Assembly (NCBI RefSeq): GCF_000264995.1
Contig: NW_006767436.1
Location: forward strand, 2,063,011-2,127,010
Source: Punctularia strigosozonata HHB-11173 SS5
Lineage: Eukaryota; Basidiomycota; Agaricomycetes; Corticiales; Punctulariaceae
Direction of reading: 5' to 3'
Length of the DNA: 64,000 bases
Positions 22,027 to 33,426 of this stretch are shown here, one piece after another (positions within the stretch are counted from its first letter, which is position 1; the number at the start of each line of letters is the position of its first letter). Both the position numbers and the translations under genes were made by a program. The notes beneath the pieces are model-generated. The model was not told the DNA's origin, did no database searches, and saw only the letters and a list, made by a program, of their open reading frames with translations.

Positions 22027-23207
22027 TTACCTCTTGATCCTTGTTGAGCGTCGTGCTCCTACGCTAGCCGCCTCCGTTGCTGCCTTACGCTTCTTCCCTT
22101 TCTGCAAGGACACAGCACCAGCTTCCGGGCCACCTTCGTGAGGTTTGTCCTCGGTTTCGCCCTTCTTCGACGCTTTAGTCGACGTCTTCTTTTGGGCTTT
22201 CTTACTCAGCTCCTTATCATCCCAGCCACCACGCTCGGTCATGCTGGAAATCACGTCAAACGTCGTTTCTTCAACCCGCTGGACGCTTAAACGTCCCCGG
22301 TTGACAAGCGCCATTCCTTGATGGGCGATAATCTTACGTGAGTACACATACGCGATGCAGATCTGAAGTATGGTGCGCTTGCCTTGGATAGCCTTGACGC
22401 CCGATTTGCCGATATATTCAAGGCCCTCCGGCGGGTCCGCGCCGGTGGAAAGCGCTGCGATGGTCCGCAGGAGCGCAAGCGGTACAAAGTGTGGTGCGCG
22501 CTTGACAAAGGTCAAGTCGACCATGTACCACGTCGGGTTTTCCTGCTTGGTTTTCTGGTTGTGAAGGTATGTTAGCGCGAATGTCTCCGGGTTTATCAGC
22601 ATGTCAGGCTGACTGGGTCAAAATACGGGTGGGCGCTGACCGACTTGATTTCATGAGCGGATAACGCGGACCTTACAGGATTCCTAGCCGACTCACGCGT
22701 TCCATGCAGAGTCTGCTCAAATCCATAAGCATGAGCGCATTGTTTTCAGGTCGGGTCCGATGCATGCTTACGATCGGGGTACGCAAGCTTAGCAACCTTG
22801 TGAGGCGTGTGGGACACAGTGAGGTGCAGGACCTTGGCATGTATACGCACGAGCACTCACCTCGGCGAATCCTGCAATGCCAGGATTTTTACAGTTAGAG
22901 TGGTAGAACAGAACCTATGAGCAGCGTCAGGTACAGAAACATTAGTATCTCCGATAGGGCGTGAATATTGCAATGCTATACTTTATCTCCTATTTCCATC
23001 TCCTTCATGAGGTTCTTTGCTTCATGGTTGCGCACTCCTTCCCATGCAGTTGTTTTGGCCTCTTCGAAGTCGTCCACGCTGAACTTGGAAATCGAATTCC
23101 TCATGTTTCATGTGAGGTTGCACGTCGCGTCGTACAGAGCATACCTTAACGTCGTTGCCTTTCACAATGCGCGAATCAGGTTCGGCTTTCATCAACCAAA
23201 ATCTCAT
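22027..23207 (-). CDS. EVE-domain protein (THYN1-like)
   Basis: EVE domains have a PUA-like fold thought to bind modified bases. Exon 1 gives MRFWLMKAEPDSRIVKGNDVK, then FSVDDFEEAKTTAWEGVRNHEAKNLMKEMEIGDK, VLFYHSNCKNPGIAGFAE, VAKLAYPD, HPYFDPKTKQENPTWYMVDL, TFVKRAPHFVPLALLRTIA, GLEYIGKSGVKAIQ and GMALVNRGRLSVQRVEE. These blocks follow the family order closely, including the aromatic FYHSNC strand. A basic tail (KKGKKRKAATEA...RRSTRIKR) suggests nuclear location. The intron at 22317-22382 would need a GC donor and is 66 bases with no stop, so its retention would add 22 residues in frame. Biological role in fungi is unknown. Confidence 0.85.
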
Positions 23208-24144
23208 GGTGAACTAGTGTGAGGAAGTTCAGATGTTCAAGCACGACTCAGACTATAGAGTGCTCGAATACCGCGCTGACCAAGAGTGTATCCTTGCCGG
23301 TATTTGGCTTAGAACTGGTGATTGCCTGATCGATATCATGAACCGGGGGAGCATTCGCGTCGCGTCAACATTGACAACGGAGCTGTCGCGAACACACGTG
23401 CACTCGTCACGTCCTCCTCGCTCAGCTCAGGCTGCCCCCAATCGCCGGGTCGACCTTGCATTTTTCGAGGGTTTTTACCTTCGCTATCAAGTCTAAGCCT
23501 AACTTACCGTTTCTTGGAATCCCTTGACTTGCGTTCGACATCCGACAACTCATGGGAGAGTCACACTCCCACACGGTGACCTACTGATCCTGGTCGATGT
23601 CAGGAGATCGGGGGTAGACCCCAAGCTTCGTCCTCTATCGCCGCAATTGGCCACGAACGCTCGCACCTCCCGGAGTACCGCTACTCCTGCAATCACGATC
23701 ATTTCTTCTATCAGCCGACCTATATGCGTGTGTCCCTGAAGACCCAAATCTGCGGTCGAAGGTCATCTTCGCTCTGAGAGTCCGACAACTGTTACCTCGA
23801 TTGTTCGCGTCGGCATCAGGGCCATACGCTGTATCTGAATTATACCAACAATCACCGAAACTCAGCACACCGCATTCTCTGACAACGTCGTTTGGAGATG
23901 AATTTTTCCATCACGTTTGATTCCTTCAAGATCTGAACGAACGTGCGTCGACTCGCCCAGCACCGCCACGGCGTATCCGCATGGTAGGGTCAGCGAATGC
24001 CCTTCATCTCCTCCAGTCCAGCTGGAGTGCCGACGGGGCTGATGGTGTACATGCGACGAAATCTCGGGCCGTGGGGGAGCAGTGCCTTCCGGTCCCCCAT
24101 TTAATCAATGGAGCACCGAAGGTTGGACTGCGTACCCGCCATTC
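23208..24144. other. Intergenic between divergent EVE and esterase genes
   Basis: About 940 bases contain the two promoters. Several short frames (for example 23233-23496 plus) carry no motif and no splice context. I see no gene. Confidence 0.45.
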
Positions 24145-26074
24145 ATGCCAATGATGTATTGCAAGTCGACGGTCGGTTATCTGCTGCTTTCTTTGTCTGT
24201 ACTTTGTGGGTCGAGCGCCGTGCCTCCCCGAGCTTCGGCCCCAGCGGAACCCATACCTTCTCTCGCATTCAGCACGACTCTCGCTGGGAAAACCTTCGTT
24301 AACAAGGTCCGTTAGCAACCCGTGATGTTGAATCGCGAAAGCTCACCGTCTTGGAAATGCGCTTCAGGGCCTTGTTGCGTTCGGTCTCATCCCATCCAAC
24401 TTCACGGAATCGACTGGTGACACAATCGGAGGTATCGGAAGCGCCATTGCCTTGAAACGCGGATCCTTCCAGCGGCATGCCAATGGGACATATACGGGCA
24501 CCATCATCGTCCAACCAGACCGTGGCTTCAATGTGTATGCTAGAGCTCGTTCACACTATGATCTAAGTTTACTGAATGCTTAACTTCAGCATAACCACTA
24601 TTAATTACCAAGGGCGTCAGCACAGCATCGACTTCACGTTAACACCTTACTACGGCACTTCCGCTTTGTCGTTCAGCGATGCTCAACAAACCCTGAAGTT
24701 AAACTACAAGAGCACGCTGCTGTACTTCGATAGGGGTCATGTCAAGACCAGTGGGCTGGATGCGTTAGGTATTCGGCCTGCAGAGGATGGCTCTCCACAA
24801 GACTCCCTCGCCGATCCAGTGATGCCTATCCCCAACAGCACCTTCAATCACCTCAGCGTGGACGCGGAGGGCCTTGTTCTCAATGCTGACGGAAGGTCGG
24901 TTTTGAGTCCAGTATTGGACCTACAGTAGGTACTGAATGTCGCCCAGTTTTTGGACATCCGACGAGTATGGCCCGTATATTTACCGGTTTTCGCCTGAAG
25001 GGGATCTACTGCAGGCAATCCAGCCGCCCGCCGCCTTCCTTCCTGAGAATAAGAAGGGAAACATCAACTTCACCTCCGTAACGGATCCTACAACAGGGAG
25101 GGCTGGGAATCAAGGTTGATGTTTCTAATATGGGGCCTCTGGTTATTGTTGACATAGTGCTGCATGAATAGGATTCGAAGGACTCACTGCATCCCCCGAT
25201 GGATGTACTCTTTACGCACTGCTGCAAAGTGCCACCATCCAGGACGGGGGCGACTCGAAGAGCACCTCTCGATACACAAGGCTACTCGCTTACTATATCC
25301 CTGCCACCACCAGCACCCGTCCCCAGCTGATTGGTATGTGACACGCTCGGGCGGTATAATCTGCTCATCTCGAAGGGATGTTCTAGGCGAATGGGTCGTA
25401 CCTCTGCCCCAAAATTCGAAGGGTAACACGCTCGCGCAGTCAGAGATGCACTTCCTCAGCCCTACCACGTTCCTTGTCCTCGCGAGAGATGGCAAGGGAC
25501 ACGGAGACGACGATACGTCGTCTTCGTATAAGGTTCGTGGGAACTGTATTCGAGGTTCTGTTTGCTCATTGTCAATCCGGCAGCAAGCGGACCTGATTGA
25601 CATCTCGAACGCTACCGACATTCATGCCACGAGGTTTGATGACCCAGCTAACCCCATCGCGAAGAAGGGTAAACTCGACTCTGCCATCACGCCAGCGACC
25701 TATGTTCCATTCGTCAGTCTCATCAATGACACCCAGCTTGCAAGGTTCTCCCTGCACAATGGCGATCCGGCTAATGCTCAGCTCATCGATGCGAAATGGG
25801 AATCACTCGCCCTGGCTCCTGTGGGCGATCCTGCTTTCCCCCATGATTATTTCCTGTTCACAGCCGTAGGTACATTCTTCGCGAAATCGGATTACTCCTG
25901 ACCGAATCTCTCTCGCTGGCCTAGGCTGACAATGACTTCATCACCACCGATGGCATCTCCTTGGGTCAGCCGTACAACGCAGGCTTGGACAACGACAATC
26001 AGTTCATGGTTTTCCGCGTTACATTACCGACCGTGGCAGCCGGCAGTGTGCAGAGAGCCATCGGTATCGAGTAA
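24145..26074 (+). CDS. Secreted phytase-like esterase
   Basis: The N-terminus carries a signal peptide (MMYCKSTVGYLLLSLSVLCGSSA). Mature blocks, read over about eight exons, are FNVSITTINYQGRQHSIDFTL, PYYGTSALSFSDAQQTL, TLLYFDRG, SGLDALGIRP, NHLSVDAEGLVLNADGSFWTSDEYGPYIYRFSPEG, GFEGLTASPDGCTLYALLQ, EMHFLSPTTFLVLARDGKGHG, ADLIDISNATDI, ESLALAPVGDPAFPHDYFLFT and NDFITTDGISLGQPYNAGLDNDNQFMVFRVTLP. This is the 'esterase-like activity of phytase' beta-propeller type, with the SDEYGPYIY and ADNDF motifs. It is probably extracellular. Substrate is not readable. The start is the first of three clustered methionines before the signal helix; an upstream in-frame ATG (24082) would bury the signal. Confidence 0.85.
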
Positions 26075-26259
26075 TTCGTGGATGTCAGCCACGTTGTCGT
26101 CGTGCAGTAGACGATAATTGATCGCGAGCAAGTAAACAGTTCAATGAACACATATACATGAATGGTAGTGATACAAGCCAGATCCCTAGAAAATACCGAT
26201 ACAAGAAGCAGCACATCATAATCATCAATATCGTAAGGGACAAATGAAAGAAATGGCAT

Positions 26260-29200
26260 CTAAGTGCTGCGTTCCCAGTAAGACAAAGTGACAATGGGCC
26301 GAGTGTTCGCTTCATCCTCGATTTCCAATTTGTTCAGCACTGGCTTTCTAGGGTGCTTCCGCCTGTAGCTGCGACTGAACGCAGTTGGAGGGAAGTCGAC
26401 GGCAGGAACGAGCATATTAGAACCTGAAACATTTATGAACAAGCATACTAGGCCGAACCGTAGAGCTCGCGCACCTTTTCCGAGTCTGTGTGCTTCGCGG
26501 TGATGAAGCGTATACAGGCTGACGGTGCCTGGACCACTGATCTTGTGTACCATGAAGTAGCACATAATCCGGCCCCAGTCGCTATGACCGGGGCTTCGTT
26601 CCCTCTCTTTGGCGATGACAGCCTCAGCGCTTTCCCAAGTGATGGGGCGGTAATCCGGGGCTTGTTGAGCCATTTCCTTCATAACGTGTGTATCTATGCT
26701 TGCACCAAGAACCAGCGGCTCAAGGGGTTTCCCAGAAGAGTACCATTGCAAGAACGTCTGGGGCTGCAACAGAAAACGTAAGCAGCATGAAAAGACCACT
26801 CCTCCCCGTGGATTGGTGACTAACCTTCGGCTCTGGTCCATGTCCTTGCAGGGCGTGTCTTCTGACGTCGGCAGCAACGTTGTTCAGTTCATCCATAGGC
26901 GTCTCCGGACCGATACTGATGTTGTTGCCCATCCCAGACGTTGCCCTGGCTATGCCGTACGGTCCGGACGACGGAGGCACTAAAGGAGCTAAAGGCTCAG
27001 CCGCGGCTGGTTCGTCCTTCTTCTTCCCTTTCTTTTTCTTCCCCTTCTTCCCCTGTGGATATCCGTCAGATCAAGGCCGGCGAGAATTCATGTGTCACGT
27101 ACTGCTGCTGTGGTGTCCTCATCCGCCGGAGTCGCAAGAGACGCGGAGGGCCCATCAGCGGGAGCAGCCCCGTAAGTCCCAGACATTGAGTTATCATTTG
27201 CGCCATTCAGATCCCAGCTCGCGGATTCTTGACCCTAACAAGCGGTGAGTCACCTAGTTAGTCTACGATACGGTAGGTCACATACCGATTGAAGTTCGAG
27301 GCCAGTGTTATCAATCTTCTGCTCGTAACCGCCAGTGAGGCTCGCCGTTGCCCAGGAGCCATATTGATCATTCGCAGACTGCTGTCCGGAACCCAACGAG
27401 AAAGCCCCTGCGTTATCGTTTGATGTATAGTTGTTACCCCAGGACGATCCGAACGCGCCATTGCCATCGTTGACGTTGGTTGGGAACAGTGGATCAGCCG
27501 TTATGGGTGCGTACGAAGGTTCGGAAGGAGGTATCCCGTCCTTCGGCGTAGCAGCGGCCGGTGTCTCAGCAATGGAGGCGTCGTTCTTGCCCTTTCCTTT
27601 CTTCTTCTTTGACTTGATATGACATCGTCAGATCGATGCAACGCCGAAATTATATGGATGCTCACTCCTGCTTGGGTTGACGCGGCAAAGCCCCAGTCAT
27701 CGGTATTCTCGACTGGAGGGTCGACAGCGGGCTCGGGCGCAGGAGGCTGTTCCGCTGGCGGCGCCGGTTCAGCAACAGGGGTGGGCTCAGGAGTAGGCTC
27801 CGGCGCTGCCCCCCAGCTAAACGACTCTTGCTTGCCCTTCTTGCCCTTCTTGCCCTGCGCAGAATATTCAGCGACCCCGTAAAACGTATCGTCAGTGGTT
27901 AACACACTTTCGCTGTCGTAGTCGGAGTGAACCCCCAGTTATCCACAGGCTCCTGTGATTCTTCCTTCCTATCTTCTTCCTGCACGGATGGCTCTGGCTC
28001 AGGGTCGTTGCGTTCGAATAAACTACCCGCTTTGCCTTTCTTGCCCTTCTTCTTTGACTGCTTCTAAGGTTAGGATCCGGTGTTTCTTACAGCGAGCTAC
28101 TGCACTCACTGCCGCAGTGGAGGAGAATCCCCAGTTGTCTTCTTCCTGCTTCTCTTCTGGCTCTGGCTCTGGCTCTGGCTCCTTTGTCTCGGGGATGACT
28201 TCTGTCCCTGTCCCTGCTGGCGGAGTCTCCTCCTGAGGTGTCGCGTCGAAGACATCCCGTGCCGATGGCGTGGCTTTGCCTTTCTTTCCTTTCTTCTGTA
28301 CGTAATCGTCAGGTCCTCAGATACCGGCAGTCAACAGTAGTAATGTACGTACGCCTTTCGCTGTTGAGGAAAATCCCCAGTCATCCGCCTGTGCTGCCGC
28401 CGGTTGTTCCGGAGCTGCTGCAGGAGTCTCCTCCTGGGGAGTTGCCGGGGTCGAGGTGTCAGGTGTTTTGCCCTTCTTGCCCTTCTTCTGTGAGCAGAGA
28501 TTAGATCCTCAATGCACGATGTCACGATACAACATGTCGGGCTACACTCACGCCTTTGGTGGTCGTTGGGAAGCCCCAGCTACCGACGTCTGCTTCAGTC
28601 TCCTGCTCCTGCTCGGGCGTTGGTTCTGGTTGCGTCTGATTTCCCTCTAGTGCGGGTTGCCCAGGCTCCTCTTGTGTTGGAGATGTGAGACCAAATGAAG
28701 ACCCCCAGCCGCCGAAAGTGCTGGCAGCCTTGCCCTGGACGAAGATCATCGTTGGAAATGTCGATAAGTTCAACATCATAATCACTCACGACTGTCGAGC
28801 TGAAGTTCCCGAATCCGAAACTGGACGTGCCGAAAAGATCCTGCTTTTTTTCCTCTTTACCCTCCGGGGACTTCTCCGGTTCTCCACCTATAGCATCCCA
28901 ACCGAAGACGCTGCCAGCTTTTTTGGTCTTTCACACTATGCGTCAGTGATGCGAACCCGAAATTGCACAGCGTGCTTACAGAGAAGCTACCGAATCCACC
29001 AACACCACCCAAACCGAAGACGGATTCGGTAGCGCCGGCTGCCTCCTCTTTGGACTCAGCTGGAGCTTCCGTAGCCGCAGGAACCTCTTCTGCGGGCGTG
29101 CCGGATGTTGAGTCGCCTAGAGCGTCCCACCCGAAAGCCTGCTTGCCCTTCTTTCCCTTCTTCTTCTATGAACACAGTCAGGTACAGCATCAATGGACAG

Positions 29201-29852
29201 CCGGAACCTTGCTCACCGCAGCTGATGACATGCCCCAGTCGTCCTCCTCCTTCGCCTCTTCCTGTGCCGGCTGTTCCTGATTTTGGGGAGTGGCCGACGT
29301 CGTGCCAGCATCTGGCTCGTCCCAGCTGAATGCGTTACCCTTGGCTTTCTTACCCTTCTTCTTGCCCTGCGCCTGTATAGTAGTGTAAGAATGCACTCTG
29401 CTGAGTTCAGTAAGGCGGCGGTCCAACGCACCGCTGCGGGAGTAAACCACGAATCATCCGCCGCCTCTGTCGTCTCTGCCTCCCCTCCCCCAGCTTCTTT
29501 CTCCAATACCGCGTCGAGATCATCCATTCCATCGCCCTTTCCCTCTTCGTCCTCTGCAGGCGCAGGCGTCTCGTTGTCCTCGACCTGTCCCTTTTTGCCC
29601 TTCTTATCTTTCTTTCCTTTCTTGCCCTGCCCGAGCACGACAATTCACCGATTAGGTGGGGAGCAAGAAGCGTAGGTTGCTGGGGCTCACCGCTGGTCCT
29701 GGAACATCCTCTGGCTGCTCCGCGTTGTCTCCCGCCAGAAGCGCGTCCAAATCATCCATACCATCTCCCGCGTCCGGCGCCGGCTCCTGCTTGGGCGAGG
29801 GAGGCTCGGGACCCTTCTTGCCCGCCTTCCCAGTCTTCTTCTTAGCCTGCAT
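26260..29852 (-). CDS. Lysine-rich disordered protein built of tandem in-phase exons
   Basis: Fifteen exons can be placed: 29691-29852, 29432-29626, 29217-29366, 28980-29165, 28790-28927, 28552-28734, 28353-28487, 28110-28295, 27908-28063, 27666-27854, 27286-27612, 27103-27234, 26825-27052, 26475-26763 and 26260-26423. Most of exons 2-10 begin with a basic KKGKKGK-type block, carry an acidic proline/glutamate linker, and end with a tryptophan motif such as DDWGFSSTA, EDNWGFSSTA or DDWGMSSAA. Those I checked begin and end in phase 0. Exon 13 again starts KKGKKKKGKKKDEP. The C-terminal part is not repetitive (PLVLGASIDTHVMKEMAQQAPDY, SDWGRIMCYFMVHKI, then a basic tail ending SYWERST). No known domain recognised. 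The start is MQAKKKTGK, or an ATG at 29902-29904 spliced directly to AKKKTGK. Confidence 0.72.
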
Positions 29853-31160
29853 GGTCGATTTAGTATGTATGACAGCGCCTGTGATATCGCGCGGTCCGCA
29901 CCATGATCGACCGTTATCTGGTGGTTAGACTGGTGGTAGACGATGTCGTTATGGTCCCGTTATCCGTCCGACAGCACTGCGGAACCTCCAGGACAGTGAG
30001 CGTGGGCGAATGCTGGGTGGAAGCCGGCGAAAACTGAGTGCAGCGTGCATGATGGCTTGATCTGCTTGCCCCACGGGTCCCCCGACTGGGAAGGCGCGAT
30101 GCTCCTGCGGACGCCAGACACGGCTGACTCTTGTCGTCGACCGCCACCTTCGGGCAATCACATCTGTACTTGCGTCGGGTGACACTCTTGGTTGCGTTCA
30201 CCCGCGCACGTTGCGTACACGAGCCAAGAACCGGCAACGGAAGCGCTGATAGCTTTTCATATCTGGATATCAGAACCTGCCTGACGCTCGATGGGGTTTT
30301 CTCGCTCTTCCAAGACCGGCCGAAGGCCTTGCATACCTACGGGCTCATAGCGCCCCGCAAACAGCCTCGTGTCTCTTTGTGGATCGTTGGCCATTCGGAA
30401 GAATGAGCCAACAGGCTTCACTCGACCCCGTTTCGGTCCCTTTGACATGACACTTTTGCCATCCTATCTATTTAGACTGTTCAGCGCGGTTGCGCGCTGC
30501 TGCGGCCTGTCCAATGCTTGCCGGGAACGTTTAATCTTTTGTAATCGTTTGCACATAACGTCCACCATCGCTCGCTCAGCAAGGATCGATCAAGTTACTA
30601 GTGTGCTAGAATTCAGATGGTCCGCGGCTGCTCCTTACTGCAGACAAGACATGGTTCGCTTCTTGGGTGTTTCTTCCCTATAACATGCAGATTGCAATGC
30701 GTACGTTGGTACGCCGAACCGATACACGATGCTGAACGCATTTACAGGAACGTTTCTCTGCAAATGTTATCGGTCAAGCTATCCAAGCTACACATTGGCT
30801 TGGCGATCGGATACAACAGCCTGCCATTCTGACCCTCGTTCAGTTCGGGATAATGGTCTTCGTCCTGGCATTTGCTCGTTACTGCGCTGCTGCGATCGTG
30901 CAGCATCTTCCTGAATCAACCGAGCCGATCACGTTCGGCACTGTAGTGCAATCACGTCAACAGGTTGTCTGTCGTGCTCCGCCTGGGTAGGCGCCATTTT
31001 TTGTTATGCTTATAACTACTTCGCTGAGAATTCATATGGCTCAGCTGCATTTCAATCTCAGCTATGTAACAAGCATCGATGCATCCCGATTCCGAATAGC
31101 ATCATCCAACGAGCAACACTTGAACGGCAATACTCGCCTCCCGACCCGTACTGAACAGGA

Positions 31161-31436
31161 TCAAACCGGTGCGTTCCACGCAGCAGCTCTCGCGGCACTC
31201 CGAGTCGAGCGGATCCGGAGCGAATGGTCGAGTATGGAGTCCGATCCCGACGCCGCCCGGGGAGGGGGGCGTTGGGGGGAATCATAACCTTGCAGTTGCG
31301 GCCAATTCGCGGTGGTCAGGAGGTCACCGAGATCAGAGATGCCATAACTCGGCGACGTCATGTTCAACCATCCATTACTGCGGCGACGCTGCGCGCTGGT
31401 TCCACTTGACGAGGACGCGCCGTTGTCTTCGGTCAA
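31161..31436 (-). CDS. Possible small hypothetical protein
   Basis: A single open frame of 91 codons has a serine- and arginine-rich composition (MTEDNGASSSSGTSAQRR ... AARAAAWNAPV). Its middle (GISDLGDLLTTANWPQLQGY) looks protein-like. There is no signal peptide, membrane helix or known motif. It could equally be chance in a GC-balanced spacer. Confidence 0.22.
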   Translation of the reverse strand: MTEDNGASSSSGTSAQRRRSNGWLNMTSPSYGISDLGDLLTTANWPQLQGYDSPQRPPPRAASGSDSILDHSLRIRSTRSAARAAAWNAPV

Positions 31437-31741
31437 GCGTTATGGGCCATGTATCTACGGACGACTGTTTGCATCCGTCGCTGATACTACTTAGTTGCAG
31501 CCACAGCACGATGCCCTCAAGGATTGCTGTAAGTCCGTACGTGACAGCAAGCTGAGTGTGACCCGGAGGCGGCGTGACTTGAGACACCGGCTAACGTCGG
31601 CATACTGGATGGCAGTGCCTTGCATTGAGTCGCAGCTATGCGCAGCTGCGGAAGTGGGAGTGTGGACGGGCACGGCTCGCACACCGTTCGTCTCGCGCTT
31701 GGCCCTTGGTCCCTTCCACGTCGACTGCGCACCCCGTGTCT

Positions 31742-31747
31742 TATAAA
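31742..31747 (+). promoter_or_regulatory. TATA box of the stomatin gene
   Basis: A perfect TATAAA lies 45 bases before the start codon, in an otherwise GC-rich stretch. The short leader implied is unusual but possible. Confidence 0.35.
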
Positions 31748-31791
31748 CTAGCCCGCTGACCGCTGGGAATCCCCCCGCATACGTTGATACG

Positions 31792-33064
31792 ATGTCGACC
31801 AACAACAGCACGCTCGATCGCAAGGACCGCATCCCCTCCCCAATCAGCGAGGGCTCTTCACGTGGGAACGTCGTCGACCACAATGCTCCTCATGGTGAGC
31901 GTCATTGCGCCTTCTAGTGCCCCCTCGAGCTCATTTGGTATCAGTGACCGCTGACCCTGGGCCCTCAGCACCGCGCCGCACCGGGACAGAGTATGTAATC
32001 AAGGTTCAACCCTTGAAGCGCAACGAGATGCAGGTCCGTGCTCGGGACTGTTGAACCGGGCATTGCGGAAGCTAAATAAAGGCGTTGTCTTCAGCCTTCC
32101 TATGCGCAGGACATGGGCTTGCAAGAGGTCACCCATGGTCTTTACGGAACACTCCTTCAGGGGCTCGGAAACTTTGTCGGCTGCTTTGGCGCCGTTCCCT
32201 GCTTCCCTTGCCCGAACCCTTACCGGGACGTCAAGCAAGGATCAGTCGGCTTGGTTTCTCGATTTGGCCAGTTCTACAAATCTGTAGACCCTGGCTTGGT
32301 CCGCGTTAACGTCTGCACCGAGTCACTCCGCATCGTCGACGTCAAAATACAAATAAGTGCCATCGGACGCCAGAAGGTCATCACGCGCGACAACGTGGAC
32401 GTCGAAATGTGAGTGGATATCACATTGGAAGCGCAAGCATATATGAAACTGTTCCAGCGATTCCGTCATTTATTTCCAGATCACCAACCCTTACCGGGCC
32501 GCCTTCGGTATCACTGATTTGCGTCAGGCTCTCATAGAGCGAGCGCAGACCACCTTACGGCACGTTGTCGGCGCACGGGCCGTGCAATCCGTCGTCACCG
32601 AGCGCGAGGCGATCGCGTTTGAAATTGCCGAAATTGTTGGCGACGTCGCGGACAAGTGGGGCGTCGCCATCGAGGGCATCCTCATCAAGGATATCATCTT
32701 CTCGCCCGAGGTTTCCGCCTCCCTCTCGTCCGCCGCACAGCAGAAGCGGATCGGCGAGAGCAAGGTCATCGCCGCCCGCGCCGAGGTCGACGCCGCCCGT
32801 CTCATGCGTCAGGCCGCCGACATCCTCGCGAGCCCGGCCGCGATGCAGATCCGGCAGCTCGAGGCGCTGCAAGGCATGGCGAAGAGCGCGAACAGCAAGG
32901 TCGTATTCGTGCCGATGCAGCTGCAGAGCGACATCGCGAGTCAACTGGCGCCGCAGGCTTCATCCTTTGGAGCAGGTCCGTCGAGCGCCTTACGGGAGGA
33001 GACAGGCGAAGGCTTTGGCGCCACGTCTAGGGCGGCCATCCTGAACAGCGCCGCTGAGTTGTAA
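31792..33064 (+). CDS. Stomatin-like SPFH/Band 7 protein
   Basis: A membrane scaffold protein of the SPFH family. The polar N-terminus (MSTNNSTLDRKDRIPSPIS) is followed by the hydrophobic hairpin LLQGLGNFVGCFGAVPCFPCPNPY. The SPFH domain runs from GSVGLVSRFGQFYKSVDPGL through SLRIVDVKIQISAIGRQKVITRDNV, SVIYFQITNPYRAAFGI, DLRQALIERAQTTLRHVVG, SVVTEREAIAFEIAEIV and KWGVAIEGILIKDIIF. The coiled coil (IGESKVIAARAEVDAARLMRQA) and the oligomerisation stretch with VVFVPMQLQ follow. The last exon is long and GC-rich. The cysteine-proline hairpin suggests palmitoylation and monotopic insertion, as in human stomatin; whether it sits in mitochondria or plasma membrane is not decided by the sequence. Confidence 0.9.
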
Positions 33065-33426
33065 GGTTGGGCATGTGCTCGCATTTTGATTGTGATACCT
33101 CTCCCGACGCACATGCGACGAGTTTGTATAGGTTCGCTCTCCCGTTCGATCCGCTCGTCGACCTAAGGTTATATTAGTTACCTGTCACGATCAAGTCCGC
33201 TTACGTTCTATATAATGCCATTTGTACTACTATGCCCTACCTTGGAGACGGATGCCATCTCAGCGCAATTACGGCCCTCATGTGCTGCTGAGAATCACCC
33301 CGCAAAGCAACATATGGAACACATCAAGCAGCTATGTAAGTCACACAAGCTGCCCCATTTCTGCAGGTTATCATTGTGCAGTTGCTTGGTCCTTCCGGCT
33401 TAAGCCATCCGGCTACGCGGACTATC
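33065..33426. other. Short convergent spacer
   Basis: This lies between the ends of stomatin (+) and the GH5 gene (-). No open frame of interest. Confidence 0.5.

Larger units (their letters stand above)
29853..31791. other. Gene-poor stretch, 1.9 kb
   Basis: This lies between the repeat-exon gene (-) and stomatin (+), so it holds both promoters. The best open frame is on the minus strand (31161-31436, 91 codons, opening MTEDNGASSSSG), with plausible composition but no homology I recognise. No repeats, RNA genes or element remains seen. Confidence 0.5.

Noticed and set aside
32524-33044. Long frames in other phases and on the reverse strand
   Set aside because: They are shadows of the GC-rich last exon of stomatin.
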